From Coenobita brevimanus (taxonomy: Eukaryota > Arthropoda > Malacostraca > Decapoda > Coenobitidae): DNA of 64,000 bases. The notes under the pieces were generated by a model, which saw only the letters and a list, made by a program, of their open reading frames with translations, searched no databases and was not told the DNA's origin. Position numbers and translations under genes: made by a program. The stretch's first letter is position 1. The number at the start of each line of letters is the position of its first letter. Positions 50,016 through 61,063 of this stretch are shown here, piece after piece. The stretch covers positions 22,654 to 86,653 of the forward strand of contig JAVRFU010000164.1 of assembly GCA_032717465.1 (NCBI GenBank). Reading direction: 5' to 3'.

Positions 50016-51010
50016 GGGCCGATTCACACTACACGGTTCGTCTCCGTACGGCTTTCGTACGTTAATTATTTTATCGAAATCAATGGGGCTGTTCACACTA
50101 TATTTTCCGTTTATTGTTCATCTTTCGTGCGGCTTTCACACGTATGGATCGCCTACGTTTGGAAGAAATCTCTAACGAACGAAACGTATACGTATGGAAA
50201 CGCTCCGTACCTCCACCAATCAGTGTGAACATCAATACGTATCAGTCACGGTGTGTTTACAGACAACAGAGGACAACTTTAGCCTGTCACTGCTTTTGGC
50301 CGTGAACAGTACTATAAGTAGTCATGAGTGACGAGAAGTTATTAGAACTGGTCAGAGGCTACGAGGAACTATATGACAGGGGCAACAGAAAATACAACGA
50401 TAACCATATGAAAGAAAAAATATGGAAATTAATAGGAGAGGGATTGGAAATATTGGGTAAGATATTTAAATATTTCACTATTTTATTTTAACAGTGTGAC
50501 AAATAGCATTTTATCCTTCATCCTATTCATTATCATTCATAGGGTATCTCTTAACACCCTATCCATTACCATTCACAGGTTCTCCCAACATCCTGTTCAT
50601 AACCATTGGTAGGTTCTCTCTCAACCCTCTATACGCCCATGGAAGAAAACCAGTGGCACTTCAAGAATCTTTTAAATTCCATGGAAGAGAACCAGTGGGA
50701 CTTCAAGAATCTTTTAAATTTCTTTTACAAGGAATGCACCTTGTGGAGCATTTCCTCCCTGTCTAGTTATGTCTACTAAAGAGCTTGCATTGTTCATGAC
50801 ATTCATGGTTGTAACATCAGTGGCATTGTCACCTCAGTAGTTGTGCAAAATTGAAAGTTGCAGCAAGCTGCTTTACACTAATTTCTGAGGCTTCTTGTCG
50901 GAGCCACAGCTGCACGCAGACTGACGAGATCATGGACATATAGTGTGAACAGTGACATAGCAAATGAACCGTAACCCTACGAAGACGAACCGTATAGTGT
51001 GAATTGGCCG
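50016..51010 (+). mobile_element. PIF/Harbinger-type element, internally deleted
   Basis: GGGCCGATTCACACTACACG at the left and CGGCCAATTCACACTATACG (reverse complement of the right end) are inverted, and GGTTCGTC is shared further in. TTA flanks both sides (50013-50015 and 51011-51013), the usual PIF/Harbinger target. At 995 bp it lacks the DDE transposase. It keeps one exon of the second, DNA-binding gene. Confidence 0.88.
50324..50456 (+). CDS. first exon of a MADF/Myb-like Harbinger accessory protein
   Basis: ATG at 50324 opens MSDEKLLELVRGYEELYDRG, then NRKYNDNHMKEKIWKLIGEG and LEILG, ending at a good donor G|GTAAGA (50457). The pattern (LL..V......LYD....Y.....K...W..I...L) is the start of a MADF-type DNA-binding domain, which PIF/Harbinger transposons encode beside the transposase (family knowledge). 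The next exon is not visible; a region with a 46-bp duplication (CCATGGAAGA...CAGTGG at 50637 and 50682) follows. Probably non-functional alone. Confidence 0.65.
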
Positions 51011-51115
51011 TTAGTCTCTCACTCCAGCCCTCCATCTCATCCTTGGTCTCCCCTCCTACCTCACTCACATACACTCCTAGTTAATTCTCTCCCACTGCAT
51101 CCCTCAGTCTCCCAT

Positions 51116-51589
51116 ATCTAATTCATGGAGCATAGACAACCAAATGACATATGATTTCTTACTAAACTCATGAAATGTTACCATAACCTACCTACCAATA
51201 ACAGATCTTTGAAAAAAAAAAAAAAAAAGTAATATGGCCACATATTTGTAAAAGCAATGAAGTAATATTTCTCGCCTTTTAAGACTTTGTTCCCTTAAAA
51301 AACCTTGGAATAGCACTTCTAAAAAATTACAAGGTTACTTATGAATTGGCTTCTACAGTTTATATAACCCTTGTTAATTTCTTGGTCATAAACAGACACA
51401 CATCTTAACCAAGACTGGCTGAAGTTTAAATCTATTGCTCATGGTCTGGTGCAAGTAGGCAACTAATAAAGTACTGTATGTATAAAATCAGTACTGCTGC
51501 TCCTGGCCTACCAAGCCATTCAGACCCAGGCAACAGGTCTTTTAGTCCAACATGACAGATGAACACTACAGCAGGTAATTTTTAGGCAA
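51116..51589. other. no gene seen
   Basis: AT-rich sequence with an adenine run at 51211-51228. Confidence 0.5.
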
Positions 51590-52060
51590 TGTTGTTCCCA
51601 CAACAATTTAAATCATTATTTTATGCAGGGAAGAGGGAACCAAATGCTAGAAAACCTGAACGACTGTTCCCTCCAACAAAAAACTAAGTTAAGGGCCAAA
51701 TTCAAGATCGTTCATCTTGAGATGCCTGGACACAGCATTAAAAAGACTGGAGGGTCATAGGCAGTAGGAAGAGTGAAAAGCAGTTCCAGAGTTGACCTAT
51801 TGCGTACATGAAGGTTAACTCCTGCATTTGATAGCTGGACAGAAAAGGGATGAGAGTTTGCTGCTAGACAGGTGCTACGCACCCGCCAGGGTGGTGGAAG
51901 GATGCAAGCAGACGTTTCGGAGGGGCAGTGACCATTGACACAGCAGTACAAATGAGATAAACATGCAACAGTTGTAGTCAGATGGAATAAACATTGGCAA
52001 CCTGCATCACTATGTGCCATTGATGCAATATGTCGAGATGTTTCAAATAATTTTTGGCCT
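51590..52060 (-). mobile_element. LINE-B 3' fragment, minus strand
   Basis: The open frame 51712-52077 includes CCVNGHCPSETSACILPPPW, RVRSTCLAANSHPFSVQLSN and AYDPPVFLMLCPGIS, matching the end of LINE-B. The 3' part GGAGGGAACAGTCGTTC is shared with 9230-9300. Confidence 0.8.
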
Positions 52061-52690
52061 GCACCAGGAGCATGCATTTATTTATTTTTTAGCTGCAGTT
52101 CTTTGGTTATGTGTTTAGTATTTTTAAAGTTGAAGCAATATTTCACTCATTGGCAAAGCAACTGACGTTAGATTTAAAAAGCACAATTAATTTTACTACC
52201 TCTCAAATATCGGAAATTATAAGACTGTCTTGTCAAAATCCAGCTGTTTTTCATTAGTCTTAAAAGGCGATAAACTCTACTCCACTACACAAAATATTGA
52301 AACATTTATAATAAAGAAGCATATACATTAAAGATGCATTTATTGGAATAAAGAAAATATGGTCAGCACATATAAATATATAAGTAATGGATGTGGGATC
52401 ATGAAGGGCTGCAATATATTAAAATCTACACGAGTGAAGTTCTGCTGAAAAATCATATGGTCTGACTGACTGGCCAAGAGATGCTCCCACATCCACAAAT
52501 ACTGTACAGTGCATATACAGATGTCCTCGTTTAGCCACAGGTATGGCCTAAACTAACAGTATTCCCACCATACAACTGGTAATGGCAAAGTCTCCACCCT
52601 GACTAAGCTTTACAGAAACACTTATCAACATAAATATAGAGAGGGGTGGGAGAGGGGTTGCATTGTTTGATGGTCCTTAACTATGAGGTA
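52061..52690. other. no gene seen
   Basis: AT-rich; no domain or repeat family recognised. Confidence 0.45.
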
Positions 52691-52734
52691 TGACAGTCTC
52701 CTTGGTTACTTCGTTTATTTTCCTATCGCTTACA

Positions 52735-53530
52735 AAGGCTTCAACATGCCTGCATAAGTTAGCCTTGGTCACCTAATGGCATCTCTCCATACTACTTGAT
52801 CTCTGGCAGTCTCCCTGTCCAGTCCCTTATCCCTGAGGTCTCACTCTGACTTCATCCCAGGTCTTTTTTTTAGTCTGCCTCTCACAACTCGACCCTAAAC
52901 AATCACAGCTCTCACCCTCCATCCTCTCCACATGTCCATACCATCTCAACCTACCCCTCCTCATCACTACATCAATACATTCAAGTCCCATTCTTCTTCT
53001 CAACTCTTCAACTGCAGTCCTAACACCCTTCCCAAGGCCTGTCATTCAAGGATGCACTACAAACAAATCTAATCATTGTCATTACTGTATGTTTAAGCCT
53101 ATGAACATCCTCATCCTTCACTGCCCAGGTCTCACATGCCACATACAAAGATCCCTTAGCACTGAGGGACAGCCCTCTCAATGTCAGGAGCCAACAGCTC
53201 CCTGAACTTCCTCCAGCCACTCCTTATCCAAGCCACACAGCTAACACCAGCTCCACCTCCAGCACATACCATGTCCTCAAAATAATAATAAAAATATCCT
53301 CTACACACTCAACAGCAAGACTAATCCTTTCATGCCTGAAATCTCCATATGCTCCCCCCCACACACTGCACACACCATGTCAGCATTTTTCACAGTCTAC
53401 CTCTAACACCACATACACAGCCTCTCACCAACACTGAACAAGTTGTAATTCCTTCCCACACCCTAGTGGTAATCCACACATGGCCACACTCCCTCAGCTT
53501 TGACAGTACCACCACCAGCCCTAGATACCA
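52735..53530 (-). mobile_element. LINE-D copy, minus strand
   Basis: From the left: TTCAACATGCCTGCATAAGT (3' end), then the reversed ORF: DEVRV, RLRWYGHVERMEGE, ELRRRMGLECIDVVMRRG, ETWAVKDEDVHRLKHTVMTM, LRGLSLSAKGSLYVACE. Further in, the Cys-rich part is still traceable (VCSVCGGEHMEI, with TGCACACACCATG). Many frameshifts. It ends near 53530 next to a TTGGTTACTAGTC motif. Confidence 0.8.
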
Positions 53531-53534
53531 TCAC

Positions 53535-53780
53535 CCTTGGTTACTAGTCGTATCAACCCTCCAATCACACAACACACTGCCATCAACTGAGACAGAAGGG
53601 AACAGGGATCTGTCAGGTTTGATAACATGCTATAACAAATTTAACAGACAATGGAGAAAGTTGCCTTCATGAGGTGGCAGTCTCCTTGGTTATGGCTACT
53701 AGTCATATCAATGTGCTATAGCAATACACTTTACAGGTACAGGAGGCTTGCTTTCATGTGTCTCCTTGGTTACTAGTCCT
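53535..53780. repeat. cluster of three CTCCTTGGTTACTAGTC motifs
   Basis: CCCTTGGTTACTAGTCGTAT (53534), GCAGTCTCCTTGGTTATGGC then TACTAGTCATATCA (53678-53709, with a 4-base insertion) and TCTCCTTGGTTACTAGTCCT (53760). Confidence 0.8.
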
Positions 53781-54294
53781 GCAGGTGGTAGGTGACTGTG
53801 ATCATCCACTCACTTGATATACAGTGCAACCTCTTAAATTCGAAGTTCTTGTGTCCTTTTGATACTTTTGAAAAATTTGAACTTTTAATAAAGCATTTCT
53901 GTGGCTGTCTTAATTCTCATGGTTTAGACATGCTTTTGACACAAGCTTTGTTGTCTGGGCTAACTAGCTGGCTTCAGGCATCCTATTTTCCATTGTTAAC
54001 ACTACCATTTATCTCATCTCTTAACTCAAGGATCAGTACAATAATCGCTACAAACCATGAAGTGATTCTTTCACATTTCCTTTCCTCATCTTGTGTATGT
54101 CCCCTTGTTCTAAAACACTTTGCAGTTCTATTCATATTTAACATCAATCAGTAAGTTGCAAGGGACAGTAATTATGCATTCATTTATTTACGTAAAAACT
54201 ACAGTACTGAACATGAATATTTACATCTTTCAGCAACCACCATCCACTCCTTGATGTAGCACTGCCCACTATCTCCATTACTTTTGTTTCTGTC

Positions 54295-54452
54295 CTCCTC
54301 TCTCCCTATTTCTCACATCTTTCCTGTCAATTTTTATTACTCCTTCCTTTTCAGGTGGCTTTACATTGAGTAAATGCCTAATGGTTTCCTGTAAGCCAGA
54401 AAACCATTTACAATGCTGGGTGGTAACCATATAACCAACCCATACGTGATGC
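54295..54452 (+). repeat. SINE-M fragment, 5' part
   Basis: TTTCTCACATCTTTCCTGTC, AGGTGGCTTTACATTGAGTA, TAATGGTTTCCTGTAAGCCA, AACCATATAACCAACCCATA, then truncated. Confidence 0.8.
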
Positions 54453-55380
54453 TACACTTCACATATTGTGCACTGATTACACAGTTTATTTTATGATATT
54501 TTATGATATGTACAATTACTGCCAGTCTGCATTACTATAATCTTGCAGAAATATTGCAATCTCAGTGATGAAATACTTAAGTACGTGTGTGTGTGTGTGT
54601 GTGTGTGAAAAAAAAATGGATGATGGTGGTGGTGGTTTATATCTGCTCAAAAATAGATTGCACAGTGGTTTAACACTGATGCAAATGATCTATTAGAATT
54701 ACACTAAGACTGCTGCCTACCAACAATCATGCTTCAGTCAAAAGTGAATAAAATCAGTTGACGTCTGACAAGTGGTGTTGCATGGTGTTGTGTGATAAAG
54801 GAATATTTACCATAATTCCACTCCAAAACTTAAAAACCTTATCACACTGCTTTGTAATGTCATACACTGTCAGGTTTACCACCACCGCTATCTTTGACAA
54901 CACCTGCAATGAGTTATTTACTCTAGTTTCAGTTGGTACAGCACTGAGAACTGTCAAATTTGTCATACATGGTAGTTTCCATCACCAATCATTTCACAAC
55001 ACACACACTAAGTACTTGTGGCTGCATTCTTATACTGCATCAGTTTTGTTCCCAGCACTGCACTAATTGGTAAAGCCAGGACACCTGTTTGAAGCCACAA
55101 TTATGGTCAAATTTGGATATGATAAAACTGACTCAAATAATAAAGAGCTTACCCAAGAGGAGGAAAGGAAATTATTATTATTATGGGTGACCACACACTT
55201 TATGGTGAGGTCATCAGTACCAGATGGGTGTAGCTAGGAATGTTTTTTTTTTTTAATAGTCTCTGGTTATTTCTGAGCTAAGTTTGGGAAATAAAAATGA
55301 CATTTTTCATAAATTATGGCAATTGAACTTTAGAGGTTTAGTAACTTTTGAGGTTGCACTGTAGTACTATCTATTCTTCC
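54453..55380. other. no gene seen; GT run at 54586-54607
   Basis: The sequence contains a duplicated TTTTATGATATTTTATGATA (54490), a GT microsatellite and a short GTG-repeat. No coding domain recognised. Confidence 0.45.
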
Positions 55381-55384
55381 TTCA

Positions 55385-55545
55385 ACTTTATCATTCTGTT
55401 TGTCCTCACTCCCTACTTCTCCCTTTCCTTCCTGTCACTTTTTCTCTTCTTTCCACTTCATGTGGTTTTACACCAGGTGACAGGCCTAATGGTTTCCTGC
55501 AGCCCAGGAAACCATTTACAATGTTGGGTGGTAACCATATCACCA
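55385..55545 (+). repeat. SINE-M fragment, 5' part
   Basis: CCTTCCTGTCACTTTTTCTC, TGTGGTTTTACACCAGGTGA, TAATGGTTTCCTGCAGCCCA and GGTGGTAACCATATCACC. Confidence 0.8.
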
Positions 55546-55717
55546 AATAATGGGGTGATGTGGGGCCTGCTATGGTGCTCACGTTAACTGGATTATGCAA
55601 ATGCAGCATCCATCCAGGAACCAAACCTCCACACTATTCAACGCACCTTGCCGTTGCAGGGCTCTGTCTGCCACAGGGGAACACTGGTTCACTAAATGAG
55701 GTGGCAAGGCTGTTGCT

Positions 55718-55766
55718 TGCCAGTGGTTGATGGGTCTGCTTGGCCAGGCAGACTGGGGTTGATCAA
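55718..55766 (+). repeat. short repeat shared with 16519-16565
   Basis: GTGGTTGATGGGTCTGCTTG and CAGACTGGGGTTGATC match GTGGTTGATGGGTCTTTGGC and CAGACTGGGGTTGATC. Family unknown. Confidence 0.6.
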
Positions 55767-55849
55767 CAACGTACTTCAATTCACAATGCCATCAAACAAA
55801 ACATGCCCCAATTCCCTCCCTTATCCTCCAAGGATGGTGGAGTACACGA

Positions 55850-55870
55850 GTCTCCTTGGTTACTAGTCTA
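55850..55870. repeat. AGTCTCCTTGGTTACTAGTC dispersed motif
   Basis: An exact consensus copy of the motif; see the findings. Confidence 0.8.
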
Positions 55871-56029
55871 ATATCTCCCTATCATCCCATAAAGGAAAAT
55901 GGTGGACAACAGGATAAGGGCCAATGCAGCCAGCAGAGCAACAAGTTCCTGATAAGCCTGGCTACAAAACACATCACTTCAGCACTACCATATAAACCAG
56001 CCAGGGAACACAATGACAATTACTTGGAT

Positions 56030-56350
56030 TTAACGTACAGGAAAACAGCACTTCTTCATGACTAGCATAAACGAGGACTTTCTGTACACACAACTACAGT
56101 TCTTTCACTTAAACTTGGCCAAGACATATCCTTTGACAGCTGACATAACTTAGTTCAGTAGCAAAGACACAATCACTGGCTCTACAACCTTTCCACAGCA
56201 CTGCATGACTAAGATCACTAATTTTGATCTAATACAGTATAGCTAAACACGATTCAAAGATGGTAATTTTAGGTCGTTGAAACCTTTCCACAGCACTTCT
56301 TCGTGACTAGCAAGGTATTTTAAGGCCAAGTTAAAGCAAAATGATTGAGA
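56030..56350 (-). repeat. three copies of a TGAAGAAGTGCTGTGGAAAGG motif
   Basis: On the plus strand: AACAGCACTTCTTCATGACT (56043), CCTTTCCACAGCACTGCATG (56189) and CCTTTCCACAGCACTTCTTC (56283). The last is followed by TTTTAAGGCCAAGTTAAAGC, which resembles the ACCAAGTTAGAGT block of the 42.7-44.8 kb unit. Confidence 0.65.
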
Positions 56351-56395
56351 TGCAGTTTTAACACATTACCAATAGCATATTCTTCTACCCAGCTG

Positions 56396-56467
56396 GCTTC
56401 TTTACCCAGCTGGCTTCATCTTGCCATCTTGATATCTTCATAGATCTTGTTGGACGCCATCTGTTTC
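56396..56467 (-). other. candidate terminal coding exon
   Basis: On the minus strand GTTGTTGTATTTGCAG is an acceptor, with GCTAATG as a plausible branch point about 24 bases before it. The exon then reads GAAACAG followed by MASNKIYEDIKMAR and a TGA. If spliced in the right phase this would be the last exon of a minus-strand gene, with the repeats at 56030-56350 in its 3' untranslated part. No family is recognised. Confidence 0.3.
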
Positions 56468-56573
56468 CTGCAAATACAACAACACATTAGCTGTGCTTTT
56501 ATCTACACCAACACCCACTGACCTAACCTACAACACCCACTAACCTACTCTACACCTACACCCACTGACCTAA

Positions 56574-56577
<4 letters not shown>

Positions 56578-56625
<48 letters not shown>
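56578..56625. repeat. CA microsatellite
   Basis: About 23 CA units after CTAATCACAC. Confidence 0.98.
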
Positions 56626-56628
<3 letters not shown>

Positions 56629-57124
56629 ACCTTCAAACACCAGCCAACTGGATTACCTAAACTCAAGATCACAAGTTTAAATTCTGTACCTAAACAACAA
56701 GAGCCTATCTGCACAGACTGCAGTCAATATTTAAGTTTCTCTTTCAAACTCAGAATGTGAAACTTGTATTAAAATGCCTCCTTATGGCCAAAACTGACAA
56801 CTGTTTAATAATCAGCTGATGCAACAGCTGACCTATCAAATCAAATCAAAATTTCAAGCTGAGCAACTTTGTATTTCATAAGCCACTACAATGCTTCCTT
56901 AAAGTCAACCTGAAATGCACCCAATAGTCAGCTTAGGCAATGGCTGACATGATAAACCAACAAAAGTTCAGGCTGAGCAGCTTTGTATTTCATAAAATCA
57001 CTCAAAGCTCTCCAAGAGCAGATATTTACACTTTCCTTGGAGAGAGAAAAAAAAAGTACCACTTCTAGACCTGTTAGCTTTGCCACAGGTGAACAGACCT
57101 ATTAATATTCCAAAGCACATCTGG

Positions 57125-57552
57125 CTGGACCACCTTAACCCACTACACCACCAGGCACCTACAGTAAACACAGCAGCACAACCACCTGACACAAAGCATC
57201 AGCCAACACCACCTTAACCCACTACACCACCAGGCACCTACAGTAAACACAGCAGCACAACCACCTGACACAAAGCATCAGCCAACACCACCTTAACCCA
57301 CTACACCACCAGGCACCTACAGTAAACACAGCAGCACAACCACCTGACACATTCAAAGCATCAGCCAACACCACCTTAACCCACTACACCACCAGGCACC
57401 TACAGTAAACACAGCAGCACAACCACCTGACACATTCAAAGCATCAGCCAACACCACCTTAACCCACTACACCACCAGGCACCTACAGTAAACACAGCAG
57501 CACAACCACCTGACACATTCAAAGCATCAGACACCACCACCTTAACCCACTG
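57125..57552. repeat. 79/83-bp tandem repeat, about five copies
   Basis: ACCTTAACCCACTACACCAC starts at 57132, 57211, 57290, 57373 and 57456, and a last partial copy starts at 57539. The first spacings are 79 bp; the last three are 83 bp because of a 4-base ATTC insertion before AAAGCATCAG. Confidence 0.97.
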
Positions 57553-57961
57553 AACGACTTAGACGATGGCCAGATTTAGAAAAATGGCAGAAACTGTAAC
57601 CACTGCTAATACACCTAAAGATAATTCACCATACTCCCTGAGTGCTTTATCCATCTACATATATCTATTTATCTATATCTACTGAAGTAATTCTGGAGAC
57701 TATTTCAAAGTCTGCATTACATGAGGAAGCTACTACAGTTCAAAAAAATCTTCCCAAACAAGAAATGAACAAAGTAAGGGAACCATTCAGTGCAAGATGC
57801 CTGGCCACTGCATTTAAGAGCATGTCACAGTAGGAAGCACCAATGAACCAGCACCAGGGAACCAGCACCAAGTCACACTGGCTACATGGCACCAAGACTG
57901 GCATGGAAGCAGCTTTGGCCATGAAGACACTTGGTGATGAAACAGTTTGGTGTTAATGCAC

Positions 57962-58155
57962 AAGGAGGAAGGCAGGATAGGGAGGAAGGGGAGGATAGGG
58001 AGGAAGGGAGGATAGGGAGGAAGGGAGGATAGGGAGGAAGGGAGGATAGGGAGGAAGGGGAGGATAGGGAGGAAGGGAGGAAGGGAGGATAGGGAGGATA
58101 GGGAGGAAGGGGAGGATAGGGAGGAAGGGGAGGATAGGGAGGAAGGAAGGATGGG
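57962..58155. repeat. purine-rich GGATAGGGAGGAAGGG tandem repeat
   Basis: Units of about 17-18 bp vary between GGAAGGGGAGGATAGGGA and GGAAGGGAGGATAGGGA. One strand is almost pure purine. Confidence 0.95.
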
Positions 58156-58340
58156 GCAGTGTTAATGGCAGGGCCTTAAACTATCCATGGCATAATACCA
58201 AATGTCTAGCCTGATAGTAGGGGGGAAATGTAGGGCCAAAAGAATTATGGAACTATCAAGAAAAGGTGGACCAGTAGAGAGAGGACAGGAAGGGGAGAGA
58301 AAGGAGATACAGTCACTGGTAAAAGGAAAAGAAGTCACAG

Positions 58341-59040
58341 GCAGAAGGAGAAAGACACAGGCAGGAGGAGAAAGACACAGGCAGGAGGAGAAAGACACAG
58401 GCAGGAGGAGAAAGACACAGGCAGGAGGAGAAAGACACAGGCAGGAGGAGAAAGACACAGGCAGAAGGAGAAAGACACAGGCAGGAGGAGAAAGACACAG
58501 GCAGGAGGAGAAAGACACAGGCAGGAGGAGAAAGACGCAGGCAGGAGGAGAAAGACACAGGCAGAAGGAGAAAGACACAGGCAGAAGGAGAAAGACACAG
58601 GCAGAAGGAGAAAGACACAGGCAGAAGGAGAAAGACACAGGCAGAAGGAGAAAGACACAGGCAGAAGGAGAAAGACACAGGCAGAAGGAGAAAGACGCAG
58701 GCAGAAGGAGAAAGACGCAGGCAGAAGGAGAAAGACGCAGGCAGAAGGAGAAAGACGCAGGCAGAAGGAGAAAGACGCAGGCAGAAGGAGAAAGACGCAG
58801 GCAGAAGGAGAAAGACGCAGGCAGAAGGAGAAAGACACAGGCAGAAGGAGAAAGACACAGGCAGAAGGAGAAAGACACAGGCAGGAGGAGAAAGACACAG
58901 GCAGGAGGAGAAAGACACAGGCAGAAGGAGAAAGACACAGGCAGAAGGAGAAAGACACAGGCAGAAGGAGAAAGACACAGGCAGAAGGAGAAAGACACAG
59001 GCAGAAGGAGAAAGACACAGGCAGAAGGAGAAAGACACAG
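58341..59040. repeat. 20-bp minisatellite, exactly 35 units
   Basis: The unit is GCAGAAGGAGAAAGACACAG with two main variants: GCAGGAG for GCAGAAG and ACGCAG for ACACAG. The ACGCAG variant is concentrated in one block (about 58690-58820). The unit has no stop codon in most frames, so long frames of 227-307 codons exist on both strands. No fixed start, domain or codon bias supports a gene. Confidence 0.98.
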
Positions 59041-59338
59041 GCATTTTGTAAAAAAAATAAGTCAGATTAATTCAAACTTACCCAGTACTTCCAATTCCCT
59101 GACTCCCCCAACATCTCTTCCTTAGTGATATATTTTTGGTTTTATTCTTGCTACTACTTGGCAATTTTTACAACTCAGGGGCTGGTACTCTTGAAGCACC
59201 TCCCCTAACACCTCTTCCTTATTGATTTATTGTTTTATTCTTGCCACCACCAGGCATTTTAAAACTCAGGGAGGACTTACAGCTCTGATGGGGTTAATAA
59301 GGCTACATCTTCAGTTCAAAAAATACAGGATTAATAGA
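59041..59338. other. no gene; short duplicated stretch
   Basis: CACCTCTTCCTTATTGATTT.. and CATCTCTTCCTTAGTGATAT.. (59111 and 59211) are a diverged direct repeat of about 100 bp. No domain seen. Confidence 0.5.
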
Positions 59339-61062
59339 CTGGAAATATTGCTATCGTATCATTTATATAGACTCTGGAAATATTGCTATCGTATCGTTTA
59401 TATAGACTCTGGAAATATTGCTATCGTATCGTTTATACAGACTCTGGAAATATTGCTATCGTATCATTTATATAGACTCTGGAAATACAGCTATCGTATC
59501 ATTTATATAGACTCTGGAAATACAGCTATCGTATCGTTTATATAGACTCTGGAAATACAGCTATCGTATCATTTATATAGACTCTGGAAATATTGCTATC
59601 GTATCGTTTATACAGACTCTGGAAATACAGCTATCGTATCATTTATATAGACTCTGGAAATACAGCTATCGTATCGTTTATATAGACTCTGGAAATACAG
59701 CTATCGTATCGTTTATTTGACTCTGGAAATACAGCTATCGTATCGTTCATATACACTCTGGAAATACGGGTATCGTATCGTTTATATAGACTCAGGAAAT
59801 ACAGGTACCGTATCATTTATATAGACTCTGGAAATACAGGTATCGTATCGTTTCTATAGACTCTGGAAATACAGCTATCGTATCGTTTATATAGACTCTG
59901 GAAATACAGCTATCATATCGTTTATATAGACTCTGGAAATACAGCTATCGTATCGTTTATACAGACTCTGGAAATACAGCTATCGTATCATTCTTATACA
60001 CTCTGGAAATACAGCTATCGTATCATTCTTATACACTCTGGAAATACAGCTATCGTATCATTCTTATACACTCTGGAAATACAGCTATCGTATCATTTAT
60101 ATACACTCTGGAAATACAGCTATCGTATCGTTTATATAGACTCTGGAAATACAGGTATCGTATCATTTATATAGACTCTGGAAATATTGCTATCTTATCA
60201 TTTATACAGACTGAAAATATTGCTATCGTATTGTTTATATAGACTAAAATATTGTTATCGTGTTGTTTTTATACAGCAGACTCTGGAAACATTGCTATCG
60301 TATCGTGTATATTCACTCTAGAAATATTGCTCTCGTATCATTTATATAGACTGGAAATACAGCTATCGTATCGTTTATATAGACTCTGGAAATATTGCTA
60401 TCGTATAGTTTATAGAGACTCTGGAAATACACCTATTGTATCGTTTATATAGACTGGAAATACAGCTATCGTATCATTTATATAGACTGGAAATACAGCT
60501 ATCGTATCATTTATATAGACTGGAAATACAGCTATCGTATCATTTATATAGACTGGAAATACAGCTATCGTATCATTTATATAGACGAAATACAGCTATC
60601 GTATCATTTATATAGACTGGAAATACAGCTATCGTATCATTTATATAGACTCTGGAAATACAGCTATCGTATCATTTATATAGACTCTGGAAATACAGCT
60701 ATCGTATCGTTTATATAGACTCTGGAAATACAGCTATCGTATCGTTTATATAGACTCTGGAAATACAGCTATCGTATCATTTATATAGACTGGAAATACA
60801 GCTATCGTATCGTTTATATAGACTCTGGAAATACAGCTATCGTATCGTTTATATAGACTGGAAATACAGCTATCGTATCGTTTATATAGACTCTGGAAAT
60901 ATTGCTCTCGTATCGTTTATATAGACTCTGGAAATACAGCTATCGTATCGTTTATATAGACTCTGGAAATATTGCTCTTGTATCGTTTACATAGACTCTG
61001 AAAATATTGCTCTCGTATCGTTTATATAGACTCTGGAAATACTGCTATCATATCATTTATAA
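59339..61062. repeat. 35-bp minisatellite, about 49 units
   Basis: The consensus is ACTCTGGAAATACAGCTATC then GTATCGTTTATATAG. Variants: TATTGC for TACAGC, ATCATT for ATCGTT, and a short form ACTGGAAAT lacking two bases, which is clustered at 60345-60640. At the right edge the last unit runs into TTATAAAGGCTCCAACATGC, the 3' end of a LINE-D copy. Confidence 0.98.
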
Positions 61063-61063
61063 A

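Larger units (their letters stand above)
49200..51115 (-). mobile_element. LINE-A 3' region with a minisatellite and a Harbinger insertion
   Basis: The left end is the LINE-A tail (TATCTACCTATAGCCTGACA). The body is the reversed C-terminal coding region; minus-strand reading gives RVYVSEVETEDEMEGWSGEV and HERGGCRKIL, comparable to SEVEREG..EGWSGEVCERGGC at 22080-22150. Between 50016 and 51010 an unrelated element is inserted, after which the LINE-A homology resumes (GTCTCTCACTCCAGCCCTCC). Confidence 0.8.

Noticed and set aside
58162..59125. Frames of 227-307 codons on both strands in the 20-bp array
   Set aside because: A repeat unit lacking stops keeps all these frames open; no independent sign of coding.
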